A DNA stretch of 64,000 nucleotides from Sulfurospirillum sp001602955 (GTDB lineage: Bacteria; Campylobacterota; Campylobacteria; Campylobacterales; Sulfurospirillaceae): contig LVAC01000003.1 in NCBI GenBank assembly GCA_001602955.1, forward strand, positions 1 through 64,000, written 5' to 3'. Shown one piece after another: positions 8,127 through 16,774 of the stretch; within the stretch, counting starts at the first letter, position 1, and each line of letters opens with the position of its first letter. The notes under the pieces are model-generated. The model worked only from the letters and a program-made list of their open reading frames with translations. It searched no databases and was not told the DNA's origin. Both the position numbers and the translations under genes were made by a program.

Positions 8127-10258
8127 GCGATCTCGCTTGCCATGGATTTTAAAGTGACATAATCGGTCTTGCCTGTGCCCAAAAGCGGCAATGCTTCGAT
8201 ATGCACGATTTTACGAGGCACGGCAATTTCAGGGAAACCGTTGCTTTGCGCACTTTTTTGCAACGCTTCACGACTTAGGTTTTTATCGGTCGTAAAGAGT
8301 ACGATCGCTTCGCCTCTAGCGACATCGGGGATGGATGAGCTGGCATGTAAAAAACCGTTCGATGTTAATGTCGCTAGTTTTTCGACCGATTCTAGAGAAA
8401 TCATCTCGCCTGCGATCTTGGCAAAGCGTTTAACACGCCCTTTGATCTGCACAAAACCAGATTCGTCGATGCTCACGATGTCACCCGTGTTGTACCACCC
8501 CTCGCCTGCTTCAGACGTCGGCTTTTCCAAAACACCCGGATTTTCAGCGCGCAAATAGCCACTCATCACATTTGCACCTTTTACATGTAAAATGCCACCC
8601 TCCTCAATTCCTGGTACGGGAATCAGTTTATGCTCAATGCCCGGTAAGATCTGTCCGACTGTTCCTTTTTTATACGCCATCGGCGTATTGACCGCGATGA
8701 CAGGAGCTGTTTCAGTTGCACCGTACCCTTCAAAGATGCGCAAACCAAACTTCTCAAACCAAAGCTCGCGCACATTTTCAGCGAGTTTCTCCGCACCAGC
8801 GATGACATAACGTACACGGTAAAAATCGTACGGATGGGCATGTCGTGCATAGTTGTGCAAAAAGGTGCTCGTCCCTAACAAAATCGTGCAAGAGCGATCA
8901 TACGCGATCTCAGGAATAACGCGATAATGCAGTGGTGAAGGGTACATAAACAGGTGCATGCCTCGAAAGATCGGAAGCAGTGAGCCTGCCGTTAAGCCAA
9001 AGGAGTGAAAGATCGGCAGAGCGTTGAGCATTTTATCTTCCGTGGAAAAATCAACGATGGAGCTAATCTGAGCGATATTGGCAAGCAACGCTTCATGCGA
9101 GAGCACCACACCTTTGGGTTTGCCCTCACTGCCTGAGGTAAATAAAATGACGGCTGTCTCTTTTTCATCTTGAGAGCTTGTAACAAGGCGCGGAAAGTGA
9201 ATCGCATAGAGCATCAACCACAGCTTATCAACCAAGCGCATGGACGTTTTGAGCTCTTCAAGGTAAACAATGCGCACACCCTGCAACGCTTCTAATTTCA
9301 AAGCGAGTTTCGCTTGCTCCACAAAAGCTTGCGAGGTGACAATCGTCTTGATTTTTGCCGCGTCACACGCACTTTGCAAACCATCCACACCTGCTGTGAA
9401 GTTGAGCATGGCAGGCACTCTCTTCATACCTGAAAGTCCTAAAACCAGTGCGAGTGAAGCAACGGCTGTCGGCATCAAAACGCCCACCGCTTCGTCTTTT
9501 TGAGTAATAGGGCTTAGGAGTCGTCCCAAACCTAGTGCCATTTTAAGAAGCTGCGCGTAGGTGTATTCGACTTGTTTGATGTCTTCAACAATCGCTTTGT
9601 TTTTGCCGTACGTTTCAATGGCATCCAAAAAAGTGCCGAAAAGATCATTGGCAGGACGTGCGTCAAACGAGCACTCTTGCATCAAACGACGCATCGCTTC
9701 ACCGGAGAGTAGACGGCGTTGGTGTGATGTTCCCTCTTGTGAAACAGAAAGTTTTGTCGGCGTGCAATAGCGAAGCGAAATCTGTGGAAAAAGTCTATGC
9801 GGATAGCTCTTTGGCATACGCGAAAGCTTACTAAACGTCGCCCCTTGAATGATGATTGGAACAACGGTTGCATTGGTTTTGACCGCGACAAAGGCACTCC
9901 CTTCGTAAATCTTCATCAAACTGCCCGTCGTGGTGATGCGCCCTTCGGGGAAAATGACCACAGGGCGCCCGCTCTCCACCAAACGAATCACCGCTTTAAT
10001 TGCCATCGGATTGGACGGATCGACGGTAAGATGGTCGGCAAGCATAAGAAAAAATCGCACAAAAGGATTTCTGGCAATTTGCGTGTTGATGATAAATACG
10101 GGCGAAACGGGTAACATCGCACCCAAAATCAACCCGTCTAAAAACGATTGATGGTTGGCGATGATGAGCATCGGCTCATGTTTATTGGCTGTAAAATGCC
10201 CATGAACACGTAGTTTAAATAAAAAACGTAGAATGATGCGAAGAGCTATTTTGATCAT
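8123..10258 (-). CDS. aas: Bifunctional acyltransferase / acyl-ACP synthetase Aas
   Basis: This 711-residue two-domain inner-membrane enzyme re-acylates lysophospholipids using fatty acids activated on ACP. The N-terminal PlsC domain has NHQSFLDG (HX4D, about residue 34) and FPEGRITTTG (about 100). The C-terminal AMP-forming synthetase has LFTSGSEGKPKGV (about 385), EGYGATE (about 535) and YNTGD (about 605). Length matches E. coli Aas (719). Only one base separates it from arsR upstream, and it overlaps lplT downstream. One TTACATGTAA copy at 8581 lies inside the gene and is read as LHVK. Confidence 0.93.
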   Translation of the reverse strand: MIKIALRIILRFLFKLRVHGHFTANKHEPMLIIANHQSFLDGLILGAMLPVSPVFIINTQIARNPFVRFFLMLADHLTVDPSNPMAIKAVIRLVESGRPVVIFPEGRITTTGSLMKIYEGSAFVAVKTNATVVPIIIQGATFSKLSRMPKSYPHRLFPQISLRYCTPTKLSVSQEGTSHQRRLLSGEAMRRLMQECSFDARPANDLFGTFLDAIETYGKNKAIVEDIKQVEYTYAQLLKMALGLGRLLSPITQKDEAVGVLMPTAVASLALVLGLSGMKRVPAMLNFTAGVDGLQSACDAAKIKTIVTSQAFVEQAKLALKLEALQGVRIVYLEELKTSMRLVDKLWLMLYAIHFPRLVTSSQDEKETAVILFTSGSEGKPKGVVLSHEALLANIAQISSIVDFSTEDKMLNALPIFHSFGLTAGSLLPIFRGMHLFMYPSPLHYRVIPEIAYDRSCTILLGTSTFLHNYARHAHPYDFYRVRYVIAGAEKLAENVRELWFEKFGLRIFEGYGATETAPVIAVNTPMAYKKGTVGQILPGIEHKLIPVPGIEEGGILHVKGANVMSGYLRAENPGVLEKPTSEAGEGWYNTGDIVSIDESGFVQIKGRVKRFAKIAGEMISLESVEKLATLTSNGFLHASSSIPDVARGEAIVLFTTDKNLSREALQKSAQSNGFPEIAVPRKIVHIEALPLLGTGKTDYVTLKSMASEIA

Positions 10259-10259
10259 G

Positions 10260-10568
10260 TTAGTTTCCGTGAAGATAGTCTAAAACGTTGTTAAACGTTG
10301 CTTCTAAAAGCGGTTTGTTCACCCAAAACCAAACCTCTTTGCCGATCTTCTCACTTAAAAGCACTTCGGCTTGATGGAGGATTTTGAGGTGGTGCGAAAC
10401 AGTTGTGCGCGCCAAAGGTGACACTTCGGCGATTTGCCCTGCATTAAGACGCTCGTCCTTTTCAAACAGTAAAAGAATTTTTTGACGGTGTGCGTCGCCT
10501 AAAGCCATAAAAATGGCGGACATCGGTTTCCATTCTAGCGGTAAGTCTTTGGCGTACTGTGTTTGCAT
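10260..10568 (-). CDS. ArsR-family winged-helix regulator
   Basis: The protein has 102 residues. The HTH core is LGDAHRQKILLLFEK followed by AGQIAEVSPLARTTVSHHLK and the wing EVLLSEKIGKEVWFWV, typical of ArsR/SmtB repressors. The cysteine metal site ELCVCDL is absent, so it is probably not an arsenic sensor. It heads the aas-lplT operon, one base before aas, and likely controls it; the ligand is unknown. AGGAATATAAG precedes the ATG. Confidence 0.85.
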   Translation of the reverse strand: MQTQYAKDLPLEWKPMSAIFMALGDAHRQKILLLFEKDERLNAGQIAEVSPLARTTVSHHLKILHQAEVLLSEKIGKEVWFWVNKPLLEATFNNVLDYLHGN

Positions 10569-10678
10569 CTTATATTCCTAAATGTTTAAGTTTATCGACA
10601 TAATAATCTTTTTTATCTGAAAGTTTTCTTAGAAAATGGGTGGATTGGGCTTTACATGTAAAGAAAAAAGCCCGAATT

Positions 10679-11092
10679 TTAGTTCCAACTTTTACCTCCT
10701 TTCAACCTTAGTTGAAGAAAAGGATCTTTCTTCGTAAATAAGCCAAAATTTACTATTTTTTTATGCGCTTGTTGGTAACACGATAATGAGATACTCATTT
10801 TCTGGTTATTTTCTTTGAAAGCGGTAAATAATTCATTCGTTATCTCTTTTAACACGGCAGGATTGGTTACTTCATAAAACTCAATGTCTAAAGTATCATT
10901 TGAACCTACATAAAAAAAATACTCCTTTTTTTGACACTCATTTATACTGATACAATAACCTGATGAAATCAGAATATCATAAAATTTTTTGCCTATTTCA
11001 TGAGCATAGTCATTATAATAACCTGGTTTTGTTGCCATTAAGGGCAAAGACAGGAAAACGCCCAATAAGAGTATTTTTATAAATAATTTCAT
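10679..11092 (-). CDS. Small secreted protein of unknown function
   Basis: This 137-residue protein is not recognised. It starts MKLFIKILLLGVFLSLPLMA, a signal peptide with likely cleavage after LMA. The mature part contains a pair of cysteines (SGYCISINECQKK) and a later single one. The start is well supported by GAGGAGAAG. Its ATG overlaps the stop of a 55-codon membrane ORF upstream, so the two form a pair. TTACATGTAA at 10652 lies just downstream. Confidence 0.65.
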   Translation of the reverse strand: MKLFIKILLLGVFLSLPLMATKPGYYNDYAHEIGKKFYDILISSGYCISINECQKKEYFFYVGSNDTLDIEFYEVTNPAVLKEITNELFTAFKENNQKMSISLSCYQQAHKKIVNFGLFTKKDPFLQLRLKGGKSWN

Positions 11093-11256
11093 TTAGTCTT
11101 CTCCTCTACATGTAAAATTTTCCGATAATTAACATTATTTAACGCGATACCTAAGATATTAAAAGCGCATATTGCTACCAAAAGAGCCATAAAATGTACT
11201 AAACGTTGAAGAAATAAATTATCTTTAAATCCATAAAAATATCTTTTCTGAATCAT
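11089..11256 (-). CDS. 55-residue single-span membrane protein
   Basis: A short frame begins MIQKRYFYGFKDNLFLQR, carries one hydrophobic span (about residues 19-39) and ends ILHVEEKTK. AAGGAAAAAAAG precedes the ATG, and the TGA overlaps the start of the 137-residue secreted protein gene (ATGA). The ribosome-binding site, the coupling and the topology support a real gene despite its size. The function is unknown. Confidence 0.55.
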   Translation of the reverse strand: MIQKRYFYGFKDNLFLQRLVHFMALLVAICAFNILGIALNNVNYRKILHVEEKTK

Positions 11257-11328
11257 CTTTTTTTCCTTTTAAAAGTACCCTGCAAAACATTCGTTTACTG
11301 AATTTTTAATCTTTACATGTAAAGCACT

Positions 11329-12654
11329 TCAACCCCTCTTCTGCTCTTCCAAGTACGTTGCATAAAGGCTTAGACTCACGTGCATATATTTTGAAGCGAC
11401 ATATGCCGGTCGAATTTGGCGTAAACGTTCATGTATCTGCTCTAATGAGTAACCTTGATACATAAGCCATGCACCAATTGCTAGAATACTACGCGAAAGT
11501 CCTAAGGCACAATGTACGTAAACCCCCTCTTCTTTGTACTTTTCAATGAGTAAAACAACTTCATGAAGCACCTCGGTAGAGGGAATGGTCAAATCCAAAA
11601 AAGCAAACCTCGTTTGCGAGACAAAACCTTGATGACATTGATGCTCTAGCGCTAAATTGACGATATGCTGAACCCCTACTTCTTTTAAGCGTGCGTACTC
11701 TTTCGTATCGGGATGACGCCCGACATAAACGCGCTCTTGTACCTGTGCAAAAAGAGGCAATGTTCGTTTGTACCATCGCCACGACAAATAAGTACCTATA
11801 AAATAAGGCGCAAAAAGAGCCCATTGCCACCACGATGCCTGTACGTTTTTGCCCGCAATCAGCTCATTAAAACCAAATGCATAGGCAAGGCTCACCAAAA
11901 GCAAGGAAACAAAAATCCAAAGTAAAAACAATGAGTGCGCATAAAAGGCTCCTACTAAAAAGACCAAAGCTCCACTGAGATAATAAAGCCCTACTTTTAA
12001 ACTTCGCGGCGTCATAAAACGGTTTAAGAGTGGATTGCTTTTTTGAGAAGGAATCAACCCAATAGCGCACAAGCCCATTAAAAAACCCGTAGGTAAGTCG
12101 ATAAAATGGTGCTGATAAACAAAAAGCGTTGATAAGGCAATGAGCCAAAGCCAAAGAGCCACACCGTACTTTACCAAACGGTTAACGAAATGCTCTCGCA
12201 TCGAAGCCCACAATACAACGGCAAAGCTAATATGTAAGGAAGGAAGTTGGTTGTAGGGTAAATCTGCCAGCAAAAGGTTGAATAAAAAACGGTATGAATC
12301 TGTTTGAGGCTTCGTAAAGGCACATTGCAACGGGAAAAATACAAAAATAAGAACAGAAGATACTACGATAAACAGAACCCGCAAAGAGAGAGTACGCAGT
12401 TCAAGCCTGGTTTGCGGGAGTAAAAAGGCAATACAAAACATCACGTCCGAGGACATATAAGGAATAATAAACGATGAAACAAAGGGGATTTGACGTTCCC
12501 ATTCTCCATAAAAAGAGGAATGAGGAGCCGTCATATGCGCGTACTGATTGGCTGCGCCGTAAAGGATAAAAAAGAGCGCACCCATAAAGAGCGTCCACAC
12601 AAAACGCTCTTTAAGTGTTGCGCAAGCCTCTAGCTTTGCATCAAACGCATACAT
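11329..12654 (-). CDS. ynbD: PAP2 phosphatase fused to dual-specificity phosphatase (YnbD-like)
   Basis: This is a 441-residue inner-membrane fusion. The N-terminal two thirds is a multi-span PAP2-type domain with LPSLHISF (about residue 138) and HHFIDLPTG (about 182), the conserved histidine motifs. The C-terminal part is a cysteine phosphatase with the P-loop HCALGLSRS (about 380), fitting HCxxGxxRS. The same fusion ends the E. coli ynbABCD operon. Dual-specificity phosphatases of the PTPMT1 kind dephosphorylate phosphatidylglycerophosphate, so a role in removing phosphate from a lipid headgroup is plausible. Its ATG lies two bases after the ynbC stop. Confidence 0.88.
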   Translation of the reverse strand: MYAFDAKLEACATLKERFVWTLFMGALFFILYGAANQYAHMTAPHSSFYGEWERQIPFVSSFIIPYMSSDVMFCIAFLLPQTRLELRTLSLRVLFIVVSSVLIFVFFPLQCAFTKPQTDSYRFLFNLLLADLPYNQLPSLHISFAVVLWASMREHFVNRLVKYGVALWLWLIALSTLFVYQHHFIDLPTGFLMGLCAIGLIPSQKSNPLLNRFMTPRSLKVGLYYLSGALVFLVGAFYAHSLFLLWIFVSLLLVSLAYAFGFNELIAGKNVQASWWQWALFAPYFIGTYLSWRWYKRTLPLFAQVQERVYVGRHPDTKEYARLKEVGVQHIVNLALEHQCHQGFVSQTRFAFLDLTIPSTEVLHEVVLLIEKYKEEGVYVHCALGLSRSILAIGAWLMYQGYSLEQIHERLRQIRPAYVASKYMHVSLSLYATYLEEQKRG

Positions 12655-12656
12655 GC

Positions 12657-14375
12657 TTAGGCATCTTTACATGTCAAGGTGGCAACCGAAACGGTAAAGA
12701 TACCCCAATCATCGATTTTCATAGAATTTTTTTCAAATCCACTCTTCGCAAAAAGTGTATCGAGTTCGTATTGGCTTCTACGACGCATGATCCACTGCTT
12801 TTGTTGGTGGTTACCTAAAACATAAGCGATTTGTTCAAGTTGGGGGTGCCATGGCTGACCCGTATAAACTAAAAAAGAACCTTTTGGCATCATGGAAGTT
12901 ACGCCGTCAATAGCGTTTTGAATGAGTGCATTATCTTCAAACAACTCAAACACGCCGGAGATAATGACAATATTAGGTTGATAGGAACGGTTCTCATACG
13001 TTTGTTTATCAAAAGCATCTGCTTGTTCATAGCTTATATTTTTCAAGGAAAACTCTTTCGCTAACGCTCTTCCTTGCTCAATGTTTTGCTCCTGATAATC
13101 CCGCACCAAAACTTCAATATCTGGATACTCTCGTGCTAACTCAATCAAATAGCGAGCCGGACCTCCTGCAATATCTAAAATCCGTACTTTTTCGCCTTGC
13201 GCACGTAAGTGCTCTATTTTTTCACGAATGGTGGCAATGGCATTGACTTTTCGTTGACGTATCCCTTTCCAGCCAATACTATTGAGATAATTTTTATCAA
13301 TTATTTTCCCCAATACCCCTTGACCGTTTGGCGTGTTTTTATAAATATAATCCAGTGTCACACCCGAATCAAACCCATAACGAAGCCCTATGCTCATCCC
13401 TTCGCTTACCCTGCCAAAACGATGCAACATAAACCGCTGAAAGGCAAAAGAGCAATTTTGTAAAAACGGTATTTCTCCTTTGGCGATGGTGTCTTTTTCG
13501 AGCTGCGTTATCTTAATTAAATGCTCTTTTAACGAAACTTTCGGTGCGGCAAACGCTTCACGCATAAAAGCTCCAATGGCATCAAGGGCTATTTGAGCAT
13601 TTTGCTCATACAAAACCCCATGGTAAAATCCTTCTAATGCTACAAAGCGTTTCAACGGCGATGAAAGCTTGTCGTAAAAAATCTTTTGAACCGAGCTCTC
13701 CACCACGTAATCTGCCGTAGCGGAGAGAACCAGTGTGGGTGTCACTATCAAAGATGCATCCTCTACGACTCTTTGCGCGGTATCTAGAAGCGTTACCAAC
13801 TGCTTTGCCGGAATATTCGGCGTGATAAGCGGGTCTGTGTTGTAACGTTCTTGTTCTTCACCATTGTGCGTGAGAAACTTCGCTTTGACATAAGACGTGA
13901 TATTAAGACCCTCTTTAAAATGAAGCATCAACGCCAAAGCAGGTTTTGCCAAAGGAACGTAAAGTTTGATTTTAAAAGCAGGTGCAACCAATGCCATCCC
14001 CGCAATTTTAGGAGCAAAATCATGCACCCACGTCGAAGCAACAACACCTGCAACAGAGTTTGCAACTACAAAAATAGCTTCTTGCGTGACGTGCTCTTTT
14101 TCACACACAAATCGTACAAACGCATCCAAATCACGTACGAGATTCATAAACTCATACGTTGCACCTTCTTTGGTGTAACCATGCCCGCGATTGTCGTATG
14201 AAAAAATTTTGTAGCCCGCAAATATGGAAGAGCGCGCTATACTATCCAGCCTTTCAGAGTGTTCATGCCCGCGATGAAGCAGTAAAACAACTTTGCCGTT
14301 GGCTTCTTGGGTCGGTTCCCATTCCCTGTAAAACAGTTCCGCTTTATCAAAACTTCTAAATGTTCCGGTCTTCAT
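12657..14375 (-). CDS. ynbC: Alpha/beta hydrolase fused to class I SAM methyltransferase (YnbC-like)
   Basis: This is a 572-residue two-domain protein. Residues 1-280 form an alpha/beta hydrolase, with LLHRGHEHSERLD in the oxyanion region and the nucleophile-elbow position VVANSVAG (a relaxed GxSxG: N-S-V-A-G). Residues 300-570 form a methyltransferase with motif I ILDIAGGPARY (about 392) and VIISGVFELF further on. The same fusion occurs as E. coli YnbC. In this operon it could methylate and deacylate or trim a lipid headgroup; the actual reaction is unknown. AAAAGGATAAAG precedes the ATG. Confidence 0.85.
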   Translation of the reverse strand: MKTGTFRSFDKAELFYREWEPTQEANGKVVLLLHRGHEHSERLDSIARSSIFAGYKIFSYDNRGHGYTKEGATYEFMNLVRDLDAFVRFVCEKEHVTQEAIFVVANSVAGVVASTWVHDFAPKIAGMALVAPAFKIKLYVPLAKPALALMLHFKEGLNITSYVKAKFLTHNGEEQERYNTDPLITPNIPAKQLVTLLDTAQRVVEDASLIVTPTLVLSATADYVVESSVQKIFYDKLSSPLKRFVALEGFYHGVLYEQNAQIALDAIGAFMREAFAAPKVSLKEHLIKITQLEKDTIAKGEIPFLQNCSFAFQRFMLHRFGRVSEGMSIGLRYGFDSGVTLDYIYKNTPNGQGVLGKIIDKNYLNSIGWKGIRQRKVNAIATIREKIEHLRAQGEKVRILDIAGGPARYLIELAREYPDIEVLVRDYQEQNIEQGRALAKEFSLKNISYEQADAFDKQTYENRSYQPNIVIISGVFELFEDNALIQNAIDGVTSMMPKGSFLVYTGQPWHPQLEQIAYVLGNHQQKQWIMRRRSQYELDTLFAKSGFEKNSMKIDDWGIFTVSVATLTCKDA

Positions 14376-14397
14376 ACTTTATCCTTTTAAGGCTTTT

Positions 14398-15036
14398 TTA
14401 TACTTGGGTTAAATTGTTTTGATTCACATCTTCCAATGCTTTAATACGACTCTCCAAACGCTCCGTTAAAGCGTGTGTCGTATCGTCTTCAATAAACAGT
14501 GGTTTATCGATAAAAATATCTATAATAAAAGGAACTAAAAGAGCTTCGCCTTTGGGTAAAACTTTTCCGGCACCATGGATATAGATGGGAATAATAGGCA
14601 CGAAAGGAGCCATTTTCGCCAAATGTCCGATGCCGGATTTAAACTTTTCCATCTGCCCTGCTTCTCCGCGACTTCCTTCAGGAAATATAATCACGCTCTG
14701 CCCCTCTTCTAAAGCTTTTCGTACCGCTTCTAGGGGATGGGAATGCGTTTTAGCCACCGTGCGACTCAAAGCTATAATGCCGATAACATGCGTTGAAAAC
14801 CACTTAATCCACCGATTTTTCATAAAATAATCTGCCGCAGCAACGGGTCGTAAAGCTCTAATACGTCGCATCGGAAAAAGACTCATCAGAACAAGCGTAT
14901 CGATATGGCTGTTATGATTTGCAACAATGATGCACGGTATATCAAGCGGGAGATTTTCTCTGCCTCTTACATGTACGCCAAAAATAAACAACACAAGTGG
15001 ACGCACGATAAACCCAAAAAAAAGCCATTTAAACAT
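14398..15036 (-). CDS. PlsC-type 1-acylglycerol-3-phosphate acyltransferase
   Basis: The 212-residue protein has NHNSHIDT (HX4D, about residue 40) and FPEGSRGEAG (about 118), both diagnostic of the PlsC acyltransferase family, plus an N-terminal membrane anchor. It lies between the ynbC-like and ynbB-like genes with short gaps on both sides, so it belongs to the operon. To my knowledge E. coli ynbABCD has no such gene between B and C. It would provide phosphatidate, the substrate of the adjacent cytidylyltransferase. Confidence 0.9.
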   Translation of the reverse strand: MFKWLFFGFIVRPLVLFIFGVHVRGRENLPLDIPCIIVANHNSHIDTLVLMSLFPMRRIRALRPVAAADYFMKNRWIKWFSTHVIGIIALSRTVAKTHSHPLEAVRKALEEGQSVIIFPEGSRGEAGQMEKFKSGIGHLAKMAPFVPIIPIYIHGAGKVLPKGEALLVPFIIDIFIDKPLFIEDDTTHALTERLESRIKALEDVNQNNLTQV

Positions 15037-15045
15037 ACGCTATCC

Positions 15046-15978
15046 TTAATAGTACAAATAATACGTATAGTGAAAAAATAGCGGTGCGGTGTAGGTTAAA
15101 CTATCGATGCGATCAAGTATGCCGCCATGCCCCGGTAAAAGATTGCCCGAATCTTTGACGCCGATGTCTCGTTTCACCATCGAAATGACCACGTCACCGA
15201 TAAAGCCGGCACTGCTGATAAGCATACCTGCAAAAAGTGCCTGTATCCACGTAAAAGGTGTTAAAAAAGAAAAAGCAACCCCTAAAAGGCTGAGTGTGAA
15301 AAATGCCCCTAAAAACCCTTCAACCGTTTTATTGGGACTCACTTTTGGGATGATTTTATGCTTTCCAAGCGTTTTACCCCAAAGATACTGCAAAATGTCA
15401 TTCAGCTCGGTTAAAAGAACCACGTAGAGCACAAGCTCTTTTCCCCCGACATCATGACCGTTGAGTGTAGGTAAGGTCATCATATAAGCGATATGGCTTA
15501 GACCAAACACAAACATCATCAATCCCCATTGTACGCGACTCGTATGCTCCAAAAATCCTTTTGTATCGCCTATAAGCACTTGACGAAAAGGCAAAAGTAA
15601 AAAAAGATACACGGGTATCCAAATGATAAACATACCATACCACTGAATACCGGCAAACCAATACTGAATAACGATAGAAAGATACGCGTAAAAGATAATT
15701 CGCCTATCCGTTCTGCGCGTTGGAATCAGCGTGAAATACTCTTTCAATGCCAAATAGCTAATCAACGCAAAAAAGAACATCGCCACAGTCGTATGCAACA
15801 TTGCTCCAACCACAAAAGCGAGCACGATAATCCACCACGATTGAACGCGATCTTTAAGCTCGGTTGAAGTACGAAAGAATACCCGAACAATGAGCGTTGC
15901 CAGTAAAAGCAACCCTAGAATAACACCGATGACTATCCCACTTTTACCGCTAAAAAGCATCGCTATAGAATCCATCAT
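15046..15978 (-). CDS. ynbB: Phosphatidate cytidylyltransferase, CdsA-like (YnbB-like)
   Basis: This 310-residue multi-span membrane enzyme should form CDP-diacylglycerol from phosphatidate and CTP. The C-terminal CdsA signature is present: GDVVISMVKRD, then KDSGNLLPGHGGILDRIDSL. The frame is open six codons further upstream, but ATG 15978 is preferred because it follows AAAAGGGTTAGC and overlaps the stop of the previous gene (ATGA). As in E. coli, it follows the CDP-alcohol phosphatidyltransferase directly. A general housekeeping cdsA is presumably elsewhere in the genome. Confidence 0.9.
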   Translation of the reverse strand: MMDSIAMLFSGKSGIVIGVILGLLLLATLIVRVFFRTSTELKDRVQSWWIIVLAFVVGAMLHTTVAMFFFALISYLALKEYFTLIPTRRTDRRIIFYAYLSIVIQYWFAGIQWYGMFIIWIPVYLFLLLPFRQVLIGDTKGFLEHTSRVQWGLMMFVFGLSHIAYMMTLPTLNGHDVGGKELVLYVVLLTELNDILQYLWGKTLGKHKIIPKVSPNKTVEGFLGAFFTLSLLGVAFSFLTPFTWIQALFAGMLISSAGFIGDVVISMVKRDIGVKDSGNLLPGHGGILDRIDSLTYTAPLFFHYTYYLYY

Positions 15979-16577
15979 GCTAACCCTTTTTGACAACGTC
16001 TAAGCACGGTCCACGACGCTAAAATCGTAGCGATCATGAACACGCCGTTGACCCAAATGTGAGGCGTCACGCCAAGTCCCAACACCAACGCCGTACTTCC
16101 TATCACAAAGGCTCTATCACTCTTGCCCATCGGTCCATCATAACGACGCGTTTTTCCAATGACTGCACCCAAGATACCTGCCGTTTCCGTCAAAATAGAG
16201 GCAATCACAAAAAGCGTCACCCACAAAGGTAAAACACCTTCTATCATGGCAAAAGGCAAGTAAAGTGCCGTATCGCTGAGCACATCGCCCATTTCATTAA
16301 GCATCGCACCGAGATCGCTTTTCATATCATGCTCTTTAGCCAACATCCCATCAATCGCATTCAGTGCCATCCGAACAAACAAAACTATAGGAAGCATCCA
16401 TAAGGTCCACAATGCCCCTTTCGTCAGAGCAATCAGCCCACCCCAAACAACGCTAAGACCTAAAGCGGCTAAGGTAATTTGGTTGGCAGTAATACCCCTG
16501 TTCGCAAGAACTCGAACGATAGGGCGAAGCACACTTTGAAAAGCAGGCTTTAAATCATAAATAGTTGGCATTTTCAT
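15975..16577 (-). CDS. ynbA: CDP-alcohol phosphatidyltransferase (YnbA-like)
   Basis: This 200-residue membrane enzyme transfers the phosphatidyl group from CDP-DAG to an alcohol. The family motif appears as NAIDGMLAK followed by LGAMLNEMGDVLSD. Compared with the canonical D-x2-D-G-x2-A-R-x8-9-G-x3-D-x3-D, the first and third aspartates are asparagine and the arginine is lysine. My recollection of E. coli YnbA is that it carries the same asparagines, which would make them a subfamily feature. The start at 16577 (MKMPTIYDLK) follows AGGAATAG; the open frame extends 13 codons upstream without support. First gene of the operon. Confidence 0.88.
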   Translation of the reverse strand: MKMPTIYDLKPAFQSVLRPIVRVLANRGITANQITLAALGLSVVWGGLIALTKGALWTLWMLPIVLFVRMALNAIDGMLAKEHDMKSDLGAMLNEMGDVLSDTALYLPFAMIEGVLPLWVTLFVIASILTETAGILGAVIGKTRRYDGPMGKSDRAFVIGSTALVLGLGVTPHIWVNGVFMIATILASWTVLRRCQKGLA

Positions 16578-16774
16578 TTTTCTATTCCTACGGTTTAGTA
16601 TCAAAAAACAGATCAATATCCTTACATGTAAAAGTATTGATCTGCCATTCTCTCTTTTGTCATCTTATTTTTACATGTCAAGGTTATAAACCATTTTATA
16701 TTACGAAAATTTTAACCTAAATTTCACACTTTTTACTTCTTTAATATTTTTTGTATCAACTTCTCGTCAAAAAA

